From CABZJG01 sp902512685 (GTDB lineage Bacteria; Pseudomonadota; Alphaproteobacteria; Rhodobacterales; Rhodobacteraceae), in NCBI GenBank assembly GCA_051201605.1, contig CP179201.1, positions 1,178,001 through 1,242,000 of the forward strand: 64,000 nucleotides of DNA, written 5' to 3'. Of this stretch, positions 46,166 to 55,293 are shown piece by piece (within the stretch, counting starts at the first letter, position 1; every line of letters starts with the position of its first letter). The notes below the pieces were generated by a model. That model searched no databases. It saw nothing but the letters and a program-made list of their open reading frames with translations, and had not been told where the DNA came from. A program made the translations under genes and the position numbers.

Positions 46166-48358
46166 ATGGGACGGATCAGAACCATAGCGCGGCGCAGTTT
46201 TTTAGTCGGATCAGCGGCCGTTGTCGGCGGAGTTGTCTTTGGGGCTTACAAACTGCGCGAAACACCACAAAACCCTTTGACCGAAAGTTGTGGCCGCGCG
46301 GCGCTTAATCCTTTTGTCATTATTGATCAGAATGGAGTGACCCTCATTGCACCAAAATCAGAAATGGGGCAGGGCATACACACCACATGGGCGGCGTTGA
46401 TTGCCGAAGAACTTGATTTGGACTGGCAGGATATAAACGTTCTGCACGGCCCGCCGGCAAAGGCCTATTACAATTCGGCCTTGATGGGCATGGCACTGCC
46501 TTTCCAAGATTATGAAATGACAGATTTCAAAAAGTCGATACAAGAGATTGTGGGCGACACCGCAAAGCTCATTAGTTTGCAACTCACTGGTGGTTCTACA
46601 TCCGCAAAAGATGGATTTGATCGAATGCGTATTGCCGGAGCTTCTGCGCGTGAAACTCTTAAGCTGGCAGCGGCGCAACAATTGGGTGTTTCGGTGGACC
46701 AGTTAGAGACGGAGGCAGGCCATGTTGTCGCCCCAGACGGCAGCCGGCTCAGCTACACTTCATTGGCTGTGGCAGCGGCGAAAATAGATCCTCCAAAGGT
46801 GGCTCTTCGGGATCCAAGCCAATGGCGATATCTTGGCAAGACCATGCCTCGGATTGATATGGCTGAAAAGGTTACAGGTGCAGCGAAATATGGCTCAGAC
46901 ATCGCGCTGGAAGGTTTGCGGTTTGCCACCGTCAAAATCAATCCCAAGCACGCAGGAATGAAGTCGTTTGATGCGAGCGCAGCCAAAGCAATGCCCGGGG
47001 TTGAAAAGATAATTGATTTAGGAAATGGCTTTGCAGTTGTTGCAACCAACACATGGCTTGCGATGCAGGCTGCCGAAGCCGTAGACGTGATTTGGGACGC
47101 AGCGCCCTATCCCCAGACAAGCGATACGATGCAAAAAGCGTTCGTCGCGGCTTTGGCCAAGCCGCCGGATGCGGTAGAGCAAAAGACCGGTGATGCCGAT
47201 GGGCCGCACAAAGGCACTGCTGTTAATGCGGAATACTCGGTGCCTTGGTTGGCTCATGCTAGCATGGAGCCGATGACCGCTACAGCGCTTTTCGAGGGCG
47301 GTAAACTAATGGTTTGGGCCGGAAACCAAGCGCCTCTTTCTGCACAAAGAGCTTGCGCAGAAGCTGTTGGTATTGAACCAGAAAGTGTCACACTTAACAC
47401 ACCCTATATCGGTGGCAGCTTTGGGCGCCGTGGACAGACAGACTTTACAGTTCATGCGGCGCGGATCGCAGCAGCCATGCCGGGCACGCCGATCCGGCTG
47501 GTTTGGAGCAGAGAAGAAGATATGCGCCGCGATTACTACCGCACCGCGGCCACCGCTCGCTTTAAAGGCGTGGTAGACAAAGGAACTGCAGTGGCAATAG
47601 ATGGCAATATAGCTGCGGTCTCAAGCGAGGTTGTTGGCCCCGGTAAACACCTTCCCGGTGTGCAGGATCAACCCTATAATATCCCCAATTATCGCATGGC
47701 AGGCCATGCTGTGGATTTGGCAGTGCCTACCGGATACTGGCGTGCGGTAGAGCACTCGTTCAATTGTTTTTTCCTGGAAAGCTTTATTGACGAAATGGCG
47801 ATTGTGGCATCAAGCGATCCGCTTTCCTTTCGGCTAAACATGCTTGCAAAGCAGCATGAACCAAGTGCCAAAGTGCTGGAAACAGTTGCTGAAATGTCAA
47901 ACTGGGGCGCATCAAGTCAAACGGGCTCTGCCAAAGGTGTTGCATTCAGCTATTCCTTTGGCACGCCTGTGGCCACAGTCTGTGAAGTGGTCCAAAAGGA
48001 CGAGATAATAGAGCTGTCGAACATATGGATTGCGTGTGATGTGGGTACAGCACTGGACCCGGGAAATATTGAGGCCCAAATGGTGGGAGGCTCGCTTTAT
48101 GGATTATCAGCAGCTCTTTATGGCGAGATAACATTTTACGATGGTGAAGTAGAGCAGACAAATTTCCCAGACTATGATGCCATTCGGATGGCCAATTGCC
48201 CCAAATTTGAAGTGAAAATCCTCGAAAATAATCCCTATATTGGTGGGGTGGGTGAGGCCTCGACACCTCCTGCCGCACCCGCGCTCACAAATGCGCTTTT
48301 TGCGTTGACTGGACAGCGGGCGCGCAAATTGCCACTTTACCACCAATTTAATTTATAG
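46166..48358 (+). CDS. Molybdopterin-binding subunit of an IorAB-type hydroxylase
   Basis: A 730-residue single-chain molybdenum hydroxylase of the isoquinoline oxidoreductase beta/aldehyde dehydrogenase group. It starts with a twin-arginine signal (RRSFLVGSAAVVGGVVFG), so the enzyme is exported folded to the periplasm, presumably with its iron-sulfur partner. KSEMGQGIHTTWAALIAEEL near residue 67 and GGSFGRRGQTDF near 413 bind the molybdopterin cofactor. GGVGEASTPPAAPAL near 692 contains the catalytic Glu. No FAD subunit is present, so electrons must go to another acceptor, perhaps the membrane protein encoded next. Substrates of relatives are N-heterocycles and aldehydes. Confidence 0.92.
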   Translation: MGRIRTIARRSFLVGSAAVVGGVVFGAYKLRETPQNPLTESCGRAALNPFVIIDQNGVTLIAPKSEMGQGIHTTWAALIAEELDLDWQDINVLHGPPAKAYYNSALMGMALPFQDYEMTDFKKSIQEIVGDTAKLISLQLTGGSTSAKDGFDRMRIAGASARETLKLAAAQQLGVSVDQLETEAGHVVAPDGSRLSYTSLAVAAAKIDPPKVALRDPSQWRYLGKTMPRIDMAEKVTGAAKYGSDIALEGLRFATVKINPKHAGMKSFDASAAKAMPGVEKIIDLGNGFAVVATNTWLAMQAAEAVDVIWDAAPYPQTSDTMQKAFVAALAKPPDAVEQKTGDADGPHKGTAVNAEYSVPWLAHASMEPMTATALFEGGKLMVWAGNQAPLSAQRACAEAVGIEPESVTLNTPYIGGSFGRRGQTDFTVHAARIAAAMPGTPIRLVWSREEDMRRDYYRTAATARFKGVVDKGTAVAIDGNIAAVSSEVVGPGKHLPGVQDQPYNIPNYRMAGHAVDLAVPTGYWRAVEHSFNCFFLESFIDEMAIVASSDPLSFRLNMLAKQHEPSAKVLETVAEMSNWGASSQTGSAKGVAFSYSFGTPVATVCEVVQKDEIIELSNIWIACDVGTALDPGNIEAQMVGGSLYGLSAALYGEITFYDGEVEQTNFPDYDAIRMANCPKFEVKILENNPYIGGVGEASTPPAAPALTNALFALTGQRARKLPLYHQFNL

Positions 48359-48366
48359 GGTTCACG

Positions 48367-49344
48367 ATGGAACAAACGTTAAAGCGTGTTTGGTTTTACA
48401 GTATGGCTCTTGCGGTGCTGGCAACTTGTAGCCTGTGGTCGTTGAATATTTTTATCGGCGATATGGTGTTTGCAGAAGATCAGGGATTTAACTGGTATTA
48501 CTGGAAACGAACCGATCCCGACTTTTGGTCGCGGGCCAGCATGTGGGGGGCCTATGTGCTGCATCAGCTGTTTATCTGGGGGGTGATCGCATGGGCTCAG
48601 AAAAATCGTGATAAATTGCGTAAACGCAATAAACTGCACGGCATAAATGTAATTGCGCTCGCGGGAACTGCGTTTTTCGTAGTGCTGCACTATGCCCAAA
48701 CTGCGATTTTTTATGATGGCTTGGGACAGGATTTGCCAGTGATTTCATCGCAAATGTCGGTGATTTTTCTTTTGGTCATCGTGCTTTTATTGGAAGCCCC
48801 GCGGCGCGGGCTTTTTTGGGGTGCAGGCAAATCATGGTTTTCCCGCATACGCCCGATTTTGATCCGCTATCACGGCTACTACTTTGCCTGGGCGATCACC
48901 TTTACCTATTGGTACCATCCAATGGAAACCACGCTTGGGCATTTGTTTGGCTTTCTCTACACCTTCTTTTTGTTCATTCAGGCGGGATTTATCTTTACCA
49001 CCGTGCATACCAACCGCTATTGGACAGTGTTCCTAGAGGTTTTGGTTCTGGTGCACGGTTTGGTGGTTGCCCTTGTGGCAGGTCAGGACTTTTGGCCCAT
49101 GTTTGGCTTTGGCTTTTTATTCCTACTGGTCATGACCCAGATCCATGGATTAGGTCTGGCTAAGCAATGGATTTGGATGTTTACAGCAGCCTCGGTAATT
49201 GCGGCCATCGTGGTCTATTCAGAACGTGGTTGGGATAAGGCAAACGAGGTGCTGAGAATACCGATGATTGACTATATCCTTGTGTTTTTAATTGGCGGCA
49301 TCTTGATTGCAGTACAGCGCTTGCGCGAAGCGCGAAGAGGGTAA
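48367..49344 (+). CDS. Unrecognised His-rich integral membrane protein, operonic with IorAB
   Basis: A 325-residue protein starting 8 bp after the molybdenum subunit gene, so surely in the same operon. It has nine or ten membrane segments. Histidines lie in or beside membrane segments: VLHQLF near 64, VVLHYAQTA near 107, and YWYHPMETTLGHLFGFLY near 181-198, followed by TVHTNRYW near 215. Such His placement suits heme b or quinone binding, and the gene sits where a c-type cytochrome acceptor gene is found beside some IorAB relatives. I do not recognise the family; the electron-transfer role is inference from context. Confidence 0.75.
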   Translation: MEQTLKRVWFYSMALAVLATCSLWSLNIFIGDMVFAEDQGFNWYYWKRTDPDFWSRASMWGAYVLHQLFIWGVIAWAQKNRDKLRKRNKLHGINVIALAGTAFFVVLHYAQTAIFYDGLGQDLPVISSQMSVIFLLVIVLLLEAPRRGLFWGAGKSWFSRIRPILIRYHGYYFAWAITFTYWYHPMETTLGHLFGFLYTFFLFIQAGFIFTTVHTNRYWTVFLEVLVLVHGLVVALVAGQDFWPMFGFGFLFLLVMTQIHGLGLAKQWIWMFTAASVIAAIVVYSERGWDKANEVLRIPMIDYILVFLIGGILIAVQRLREARRG

Positions 49345-49445
49345 AATTATCGTTCTTTCCGAATATTTGTGATGCAAGCAAAATGCTTCTTAATAAGCCC
49401 TAGGATTTCTAGGATCCGCCTAAATGACTGAAAAGGATAGATACA

Positions 49446-49982
49446 ATGCTTATCCCAACCCAACAGGCACCCTCTTTGGCGGTGCCAACTCTGGCCCATG
49501 GAGACTTTACTCTGGCTCACCAAAAGCCGCAGAATTTCACCATGGTGGTGTTTTTTCGCGGCCTGCATTGCCCGATTTGTGCCACCTACCTTAAGGATTT
49601 GACACAGAAGATTTCTGAATTTGAAGCGCTGGGCGTTGAGTGCATTGCGGTCTCATCCGACCCGCTGGATCGGGCCGAGCAAATGGCGGAGAAAGTTGGC
49701 TCGTCCAAACTGCGGTATGGCTATGATTTTAGCATTGCCCAAGCTCGCAATTGGGGGCTGCATATTTCCAAAGGCCGCGGCAAAACATCCATCGGGGTCG
49801 AAGAGCTTGCGCTATATGCCGAACCGGGACTGTTTTTGATCCGTCCGGACAATAGTCTGTTTTACGTCTCTTCACAGTCTTTGCCTTTTGCCCGTCCGTC
49901 TTTTTCAGATATGCTTGGGGCGGTACGCTTTATACTTGAGAAAAACTATCCTGCGCGTGGGGATGTGGTTTACGATAAATAA
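49446..49982 (+). CDS. Peroxiredoxin-like thioredoxin-fold protein
   Basis: A 178-residue protein of the AhpC/TSA-like group. MVVFFRGLHCPICATYLKDL near residues 33-52 places a CxxC-type pair (CPIC) at the peroxidatic position. FSIAQARNWGLHIS and ALYAEPGLFLIRPDNSLFYV are typical later strands. It probably reduces peroxides or disulfides in the cytoplasm; no signal peptide is present. AAGGA lies eight bases before the ATG. It stands alone after the IorAB operon. Confidence 0.88.
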   Translation: MLIPTQQAPSLAVPTLAHGDFTLAHQKPQNFTMVVFFRGLHCPICATYLKDLTQKISEFEALGVECIAVSSDPLDRAEQMAEKVGSSKLRYGYDFSIAQARNWGLHISKGRGKTSIGVEELALYAEPGLFLIRPDNSLFYVSSQSLPFARPSFSDMLGAVRFILEKNYPARGDVVYDK

Positions 49983-50081
49983 GTAACGGCAATCTCAGAA
50001 TACTTATCTTTTTGTTGATGCATTTTATGCCGAATTGGAAGTTCCTAGGGTTGATTTTCCTGAAAAATATCTCTATCCAGG

Positions 50082-50279
50082 TTGTATGTTGCGCGTGTTT
50101 TTATAGCTAGTTGCATCTTATCGCTTCTGTTTGTGATTACGACAACTTTGGTTGGCTATGAGTTGAGCGAATTTGGTAAAGAAATAGCTAAAACTTTCAT
50201 TTCTGTATTTACGGTAGGTCCCATAATTATTGCAAGGTTCAATAAGGGCCCGTTTAAGAATAAATACTTTACCTTTTAA
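50082..50279 (+). CDS. Hypothetical two-span small membrane protein
   Basis: A possible 65-residue protein with two membrane segments (VFIASCILSLLFVITTTLVG and FISVFTVGPIIIARF) and a basic tail. The only start in reach is TTG and no ribosome binding site is visible, so this may be a remnant or chance frame. The hydrophobic pattern is the only support. Confidence 0.3.
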   Translation: MYVARVFIASCILSLLFVITTTLVGYELSEFGKEIAKTFISVFTVGPIIIARFNKGPFKNKYFTF

Positions 50280-50354
50280 GCGAAATTTTCGCAGCGTATC
50301 TATGTTCCATACTTTGGGCAAAAGTAACCATCAAAGATGTATATTGGCGCTTCT

Positions 50355-51779
50355 TTAAGATAAAGCCTCCACTGCACGGCCAAGCTGGCCGATTAAATCA
50401 CCAGCAGTGATGCGCGCGTGACCTTCTTCAATCAATAAGCTGGCGGCTTTGCTGTGCAGCCAGACCGCGGTGCGTTCAGGTGCGGCGCACCCTTGCGCCA
50501 AGAGCGCGCCTAAAACGCCGGCCAGCACATCGCCCGATCCTGCAGTGCCCAAAGCGCTGTTGGCAAAGGGATTGATATAAATTGGATCTGGGCCGGTAAG
50601 GGTGCCTGCGCCTTTCAAAACCCATTGGCCGCCATATCTGCCTTTAAGGTCTTGAATGGCCGCAAACCGATCCTCGGGAAAAGTGCCCAGCAAGGCCCGT
50701 GCTTCGCCGGGATGCGGGGTGGCAATCCATGGCGCGCTGCGCGGCTTGGGGCGGGTGCGGGCCAGCCAATGCAGACCGTCAGCATCCAGCACAAGAGGAA
50801 TATCTAACTCCCATACCACGTTTAGAAAAGCGTCCGCCTCTGCGCCAAGCCCAGGGCCGGCCACAATTGCATCCATGTTGCACGCGGTTTGGGAAAAGGG
50901 GGCAAGCGATTTTTCCACACCAATCAGTTCCAGCGGTCTTTTGGCGAAATCCGGACCGCAGACATAGACTTTCCCCGCGCCGGTTTTCAGGGCTGCCAAC
51001 CCCGCCAATGCGCCGGCGCCCTCCATCCCGTTCCAGCCGCCCAGCACCAGCACATTGCCATGGGTGCCTTTGTGCCCGCTTGGCGCACGTTTAAGGGTCG
51101 GCAAGCCGCTTTGCCGGATCAAATAGCTGGTGGGCTCCACATGGGTTTCAGGAGCTTCGCATCCAAGATTGTCAAAATAAAGCTCGCCGCAGTAATCTGG
51201 CCCTGATCCGCTATAGCAGCCTTGTTTTTGGGTTAGGCACATCATTGTGATGTCCGCAGTAATGGCCGCCCCCGGGGCCAAGCCAGAGCTTGCATTCAGC
51301 CCTGAAGGCACATCAATCGCAATCACATGCGCGCCGTTTTTACGGGCCTGATTGACCCAGTTAATGGCTGTTTTGATATCCCCCTCGGGTGGGCGGTTAA
51401 GGCCTATGCCAAGCAGTCCATCAACAATAATATCGCCGGGCGAAACCTGTTTTAAGTCCGGCAAATCCGATTGAATGTTTAGGCCCAACTCTTTTGAAAA
51501 AGCGATCACGGGATGAATTGGATCAATCGCTATGCCGCAGGGTATCAAACTCACGGCCCGCTGCTTCAACAGTGCCAGTACAGCCACCCCATAGGCATCG
51601 CCGCCATTATTGCCTGCACCCGCAAGGCACCAGATTTTACCGCCCGCATCAAAGCCTTGTAGTTTTTCGAAAACAGCGCTTGCCGCCCGCATCATCAGCA
51701 AGCTGGCGGGTGCTTTGGTTTGGCAATATATCCGGTCCAATTGCCGCGAAGAATGTGAATCGTAAAGTTCCACCTGCAT
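50355..51779 (-). CDS. nnr: Bifunctional NAD(P)H-hydrate epimerase / ADP-dependent NAD(P)HX dehydratase
   Basis: A 474-residue two-domain repair enzyme. The N-terminal YjeF/NnrE domain (residues 1-210) has the loop WCLAGAGNNGGDAYGVAVLA and DIIVDGLLGIGLNRPP with the catalytic Asp. It interconverts the R and S forms of hydrated NAD(P)H. The C-terminal ribokinase-like NnrD domain has GHKGTHGNVLVLGGW near 236, IATPHPGEARALLG near 345 and SALGTAGSGDVLAGVLGALL near 410. It restores NAD(P)H using ADP or ATP. Length and domain order match E. coli Nnr. Confidence 0.95.
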   Translation of the reverse strand: MQVELYDSHSSRQLDRIYCQTKAPASLLMMRAASAVFEKLQGFDAGGKIWCLAGAGNNGGDAYGVAVLALLKQRAVSLIPCGIAIDPIHPVIAFSKELGLNIQSDLPDLKQVSPGDIIVDGLLGIGLNRPPEGDIKTAINWVNQARKNGAHVIAIDVPSGLNASSGLAPGAAITADITMMCLTQKQGCYSGSGPDYCGELYFDNLGCEAPETHVEPTSYLIRQSGLPTLKRAPSGHKGTHGNVLVLGGWNGMEGAGALAGLAALKTGAGKVYVCGPDFAKRPLELIGVEKSLAPFSQTACNMDAIVAGPGLGAEADAFLNVVWELDIPLVLDADGLHWLARTRPKPRSAPWIATPHPGEARALLGTFPEDRFAAIQDLKGRYGGQWVLKGAGTLTGPDPIYINPFANSALGTAGSGDVLAGVLGALLAQGCAAPERTAVWLHSKAASLLIEEGHARITAGDLIGQLGRAVEALS

Positions 51780-51970
51780 GACCTTTATAAAACAGTCCCC
51801 TAGAGCTTATGGGGCAAAACCAGTCGCGACCAGAAAAAAATCATTTTCCAAAGCCTCGTATAGCTTTGCCAAGCAGCAAGGCGCTCAGGCTCTTGTTTTT
51901 GCGCTGCTATCCGCGTGAATTAATTAACTGCTGGTCCCTGCCGTTTGGTGCGTATTGCGCCATCGTGGGG

Positions 51971-52726
51971 TTATTGGGCAATACTACACTGAAGCGCTGG
52001 TTGGTGATCCAAATACACCGTAATAGCATCGCCCGGATGTACTGGATAAAGCCCCAGCGTCGTCCCCGCAAGCACCAGATCGCCATTTGACAGTTGTAGA
52101 TCATGCGCCGCCAAATGATCTTCTAGCCAATCCAGTGACCCGCCTGCGCCGCCTGGCATCGGCCACAGCGCGTCAGTATCAAAAACTTCACCATTGATCC
52201 TGACGGATAGGGTTGCGGGCCGCTCCAAATAGGTCTTCGAAGCCCGCCAAGACTTTGCTGGCAACATCACGCCGGCATTCAAACCGTTATTTGCGATCAA
52301 CTCTGACAGATTTTTTTCCGGTGCTCGGAAAACGAAATTGTGCAATTCGATAACTGGAAAAACGGCGGCAATCGCGCCGTTATGCCCGATTTGAAGCGCC
52401 ATTTCGCCTTCAATGGCCAGATTGCAGAATGCTTCGGGTACCAGCACAGTTCAATCATCCCGAATTTCGTCTGTGAACAACGTGCCACGGATCGGGCCGG
52501 CCATCCCGAATTGTGCTGTTGTGCCCGGGCCAGTACAGCCGACTTTATAGCCAGCAACGTGCTCGCCTTCTGCGACACGAAGCTTGGTCATTGCATCTTG
52601 CACTGCGTATGCTTCGCTGACATCCAAGCCAAAACCTGCATCGGCAAAACAGGTCCCAGGAGTGCGCGCCCGATAATCTTGGACTTGTCGCACTGCAAGC
52701 TGTTGGATGTCAGTAGCCAATATCAT
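51971..52726 (-). pseudogene. 2-keto-4-pentenoate hydratase-family gene interrupted by one in-frame TGA
   Basis: A 252-codon frame of normal length for the hydratase/decarboxylase family (mhpD, hpcG type). The N-terminal part reads AYAVQDAMTKLRVAEGEHV, then AGYKVGCTGPG. The C-terminal part reads FCNLAIEGEMALQIG, FPVIELHNFVFR and GDLVLAGTTLGLYPVHPGD, the metal-binding and lid segments. Between them TDEIRDD is followed by TGA at 52453-52451 and then TVLVPEAF in the same frame. A single base change, most simply GGA to TGA, explains it. Everything else is intact, so the mutation is recent, or the base is a sequencing error. Confidence 0.85.
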
Positions 52727-52777
52727 AACCTGCAACCTTTGCGATAAAGCGGGCTGAAGCAGCCCTTAAAACACTTA

Positions 52778-54091
52778 CTAGCATGCGGGGTTTTGGCTTG
52801 AATGAGGCTTTGCAGGATGATTATCAGGCCCCTCGCTGCCGGCAATAGAAAAGGCCCATTCGCCATCGCGCAGCACAGCCACCTTGCTGCCATCTTCGCT
52901 AATTCCGTCAATATTGATATCTTGGGAACCGATCATCCAGTCCACATGGATCATTGAACTGTTGCCGCCGCGCGCGGTGATATCTTCTTTGCTTGCCTGA
53001 TCACCATCGGTGAAACATTTTGAATAACATTGCCCCAAAGCGATATGGCAGGCGGCATTTTCATCAAATAAAGTATTGTAAAACAGCAAGCCAGATTGCG
53101 AAATCGGCGAGCTATGCGGCACAAGCGCAACTTCACCCAAACGGCGGGCCCCTTCATCGGTATCCAAGAGTGATAAGAGCACGTCTTCGCCTTGGCTGGC
53201 CTTGGCTTTAACGATGCGTCCTTGTTCAAAATGCACTTCGATATTTTCAATGAGATTGCCTTGGTGAGATAGGGGTTTGGTCGAGCGTACATGGCCCTCA
53301 ACCCTTGCTGCGTGGGGCGTGGTAAACACCTCTTCTGTAGGGATGTTGGGATTGCAAGTGATACCGTTTTTTGTGGTTGAGGCACCGCCCATCCAGGCGT
53401 GCTGATCAGCCAGACCAACGCGTAAATCTGTGCCCGGTCCGGTAAAATGCAGCGCCGTAAACCGGTGCTCGTTAAGCCAGTTTGTGCGGCTGCGCAGCAT
53501 GTTGTTATGCGCATGCCATTCTGCAACCGGGTCGGAGCCATTGATCCGTGATGCGGCAAAAATTGCCTCGGCCAGCTGCGCTTGTGCGTCTGCAGATGCA
53601 AGGTCCGGAAACATGCGCTGCGCCCATGCTGCGCCCGGCCAAGAGACGATATTCCAATTGACGTTAAACTGGGTGATGCGTTCCAATGCCGGCAAATGTG
53701 CTTTTGACATAGCTTGATTGACGCGGCTTACATTGCTGGCATCTTGCCCCGCTAGCAGCATTGGATCATCGCCAACAATTGCCAGTCGTGCGGTGTTGTT
53801 ATCAAAGGCTTCGGCCATGCCATTGTAAAGCCAGTTTGCAGCGACATCAAAGCTGCTCGGCGATCCATTTACGTAGCGAGCCAAAGTCACTTCTGGATCA
53901 GACAATATCGGGGTAACGACGCCTGCACCCGCTTTATAAGCATGTACAGCTATTCGGCGCACCAGTGGAAGCGCCTCAGCTGGTGCAGTGATCAAAAGAT
54001 CCTGACCTGTCTCAAGGGCAAGCCCGGTTTTGACTGCCAGCTGTGCCAGCTTGTCTAGTTTTGCCTCATCGAATGGGAGTTTTTCAGTCAT
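52778..54091 (-). CDS. M29-family aminopeptidase (AmpS/PepS type)
   Basis: A 437-residue metallo-aminopeptidase of the thermophilic aminopeptidase family. Metal ligands are visible in order: NIPTEEVFTTPHAARVEG with Glu near 250, a GE near 317 (RRLGEVALVPHSSPI), FYNTLFDENAACHIALGQCY with His near 345, and SSMIHVDWMIGS with His and Asp near 378. It removes N-terminal residues from peptides in the cytoplasm. The ATG at 54091 and one three codons earlier are both possible. Confidence 0.94.
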   Translation of the reverse strand: MTEKLPFDEAKLDKLAQLAVKTGLALETGQDLLITAPAEALPLVRRIAVHAYKAGAGVVTPILSDPEVTLARYVNGSPSSFDVAANWLYNGMAEAFDNNTARLAIVGDDPMLLAGQDASNVSRVNQAMSKAHLPALERITQFNVNWNIVSWPGAAWAQRMFPDLASADAQAQLAEAIFAASRINGSDPVAEWHAHNNMLRSRTNWLNEHRFTALHFTGPGTDLRVGLADQHAWMGGASTTKNGITCNPNIPTEEVFTTPHAARVEGHVRSTKPLSHQGNLIENIEVHFEQGRIVKAKASQGEDVLLSLLDTDEGARRLGEVALVPHSSPISQSGLLFYNTLFDENAACHIALGQCYSKCFTDGDQASKEDITARGGNSSMIHVDWMIGSQDINIDGISEDGSKVAVLRDGEWAFSIAGSEGPDNHPAKPHSSQNPAC

Positions 54092-54338
54092 GGTCAACAT
54101 CTCTACTAAGGGGTCTTCACCTGTCTCGTACTACGAGTGAATGTGACGTGGTACAACTATATTCTAAAAAGATATGTACCATTGCAAAAGCTTTTACAGA
54201 AATATTCTGGGTATATCTGGCATAGGCTTGCGCGGCCCAAAGCGCCGCAACGTTACAGGTTTTCGTTCTGGGCCAATTTATGGTATCCCTACGTAAGGTT
54301 TTGAATTGTTTGCGGGTTTAAACAGAGGAAAAGGCATT

Positions 54339-55079
54339 ATGTCTCAGTCTGGTTTTTTGTTGATTGCCGATATCAGTGGCTATACCGAGTTTCTTCAACT
54401 TCACAACATGCGCAAACGGCCCGTTGTTGGCAACAAAATGGCCGATATGTTCGAGTCGCATGCAGAAATGATTATTTCGGATTTGCTGGAAGCGGTGATC
54501 GACAAAATTGAACCCGAGATGCAGCTCAATAAACTTGAAGGGGATGCGGCATTTTTCTTTTGTGAAAGCACGAGCGATGCGGCGCAGGCAGATGCCATTA
54601 TTGCGCTGATGGAGGCCGCCAATGAAGCCTTTAAAGCCAAAGCGGACGAGCTTGTATTTGTTCAGGCTTGCGGCTGTGACCCATGCCTTCAGTCGAAAAA
54701 CCTACGGCTGAAAATTGTGGCCCATAAAGGTGAGTTTACGGTGCAAAAAATCCGCCGATTTGAGGAATTGGCCGGCGAAGACGTCATTCTAGTGCATCGG
54801 CTGCTGAAGAATGATTTAAATAGCGATGAATATTGGCTGGTGACAGCAGATTTTTTTGCAGACTTGAGCAAGCCTAACAAAGATAGATTTTCTAAAGTCA
54901 TCCAAGAGATTGATAGCTTCGGATCAGTTAAGTTGAATTATCTTGAGTTTAGCACGCCCGAGCCGCGCAATGAAAAAGTCGAGCGGCGGTCGCGGTTTGT
55001 CAATTGGCTTGTTCAGGCAGGGTATTTTTCACGGCGCTCGCTCAAGCGCGGGCGCTCTGGCAAATCAGCACAGCAATAG
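54339..55079 (+). CDS. DUF2652 protein (class III cyclase-like fold)
   Basis: A 246-residue protein. FLLIADISGYTEFLQLHNMR near residues 6-25 and KLEGDAAFFFCES near 66-78 resemble the two metal-binding strands of class III nucleotidyl cyclases. After QACGCDPCLQSKNLRLKIVAHKG-like sequence around residue 110 (with a Cys pair) the cyclase catalytic residues are not clear. This matches the DUF2652 group, which is of unknown function and probably not an active cyclase. AAGG lies just before the ATG; upstream codons are not used. The gene is single. Confidence 0.8.
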   Translation: MSQSGFLLIADISGYTEFLQLHNMRKRPVVGNKMADMFESHAEMIISDLLEAVIDKIEPEMQLNKLEGDAAFFFCESTSDAAQADAIIALMEAANEAFKAKADELVFVQACGCDPCLQSKNLRLKIVAHKGEFTVQKIRRFEELAGEDVILVHRLLKNDLNSDEYWLVTADFFADLSKPNKDRFSKVIQEIDSFGSVKLNYLEFSTPEPRNEKVERRSRFVNWLVQAGYFSRRSLKRGRSGKSAQQ

Positions 55080-55293
55080 AAAATGTGAAAATAGGGCTAG
55101 CATACCGCAAGCTTTGATGGGATTTTATCTGAGTTTTGATACCAAGAAATATACTGAGGCATCTTGAGGCGCTCTTTTGGGCGTGATCTTTACACGGGTT
55201 TTTGATTTGGTGAAAAGTTGAAATTAAATGCAGCAATGGCTTGAATAATCATCGAATGCCTTATGTAGTAGGCTATTAGAATAGGAAAAACCA

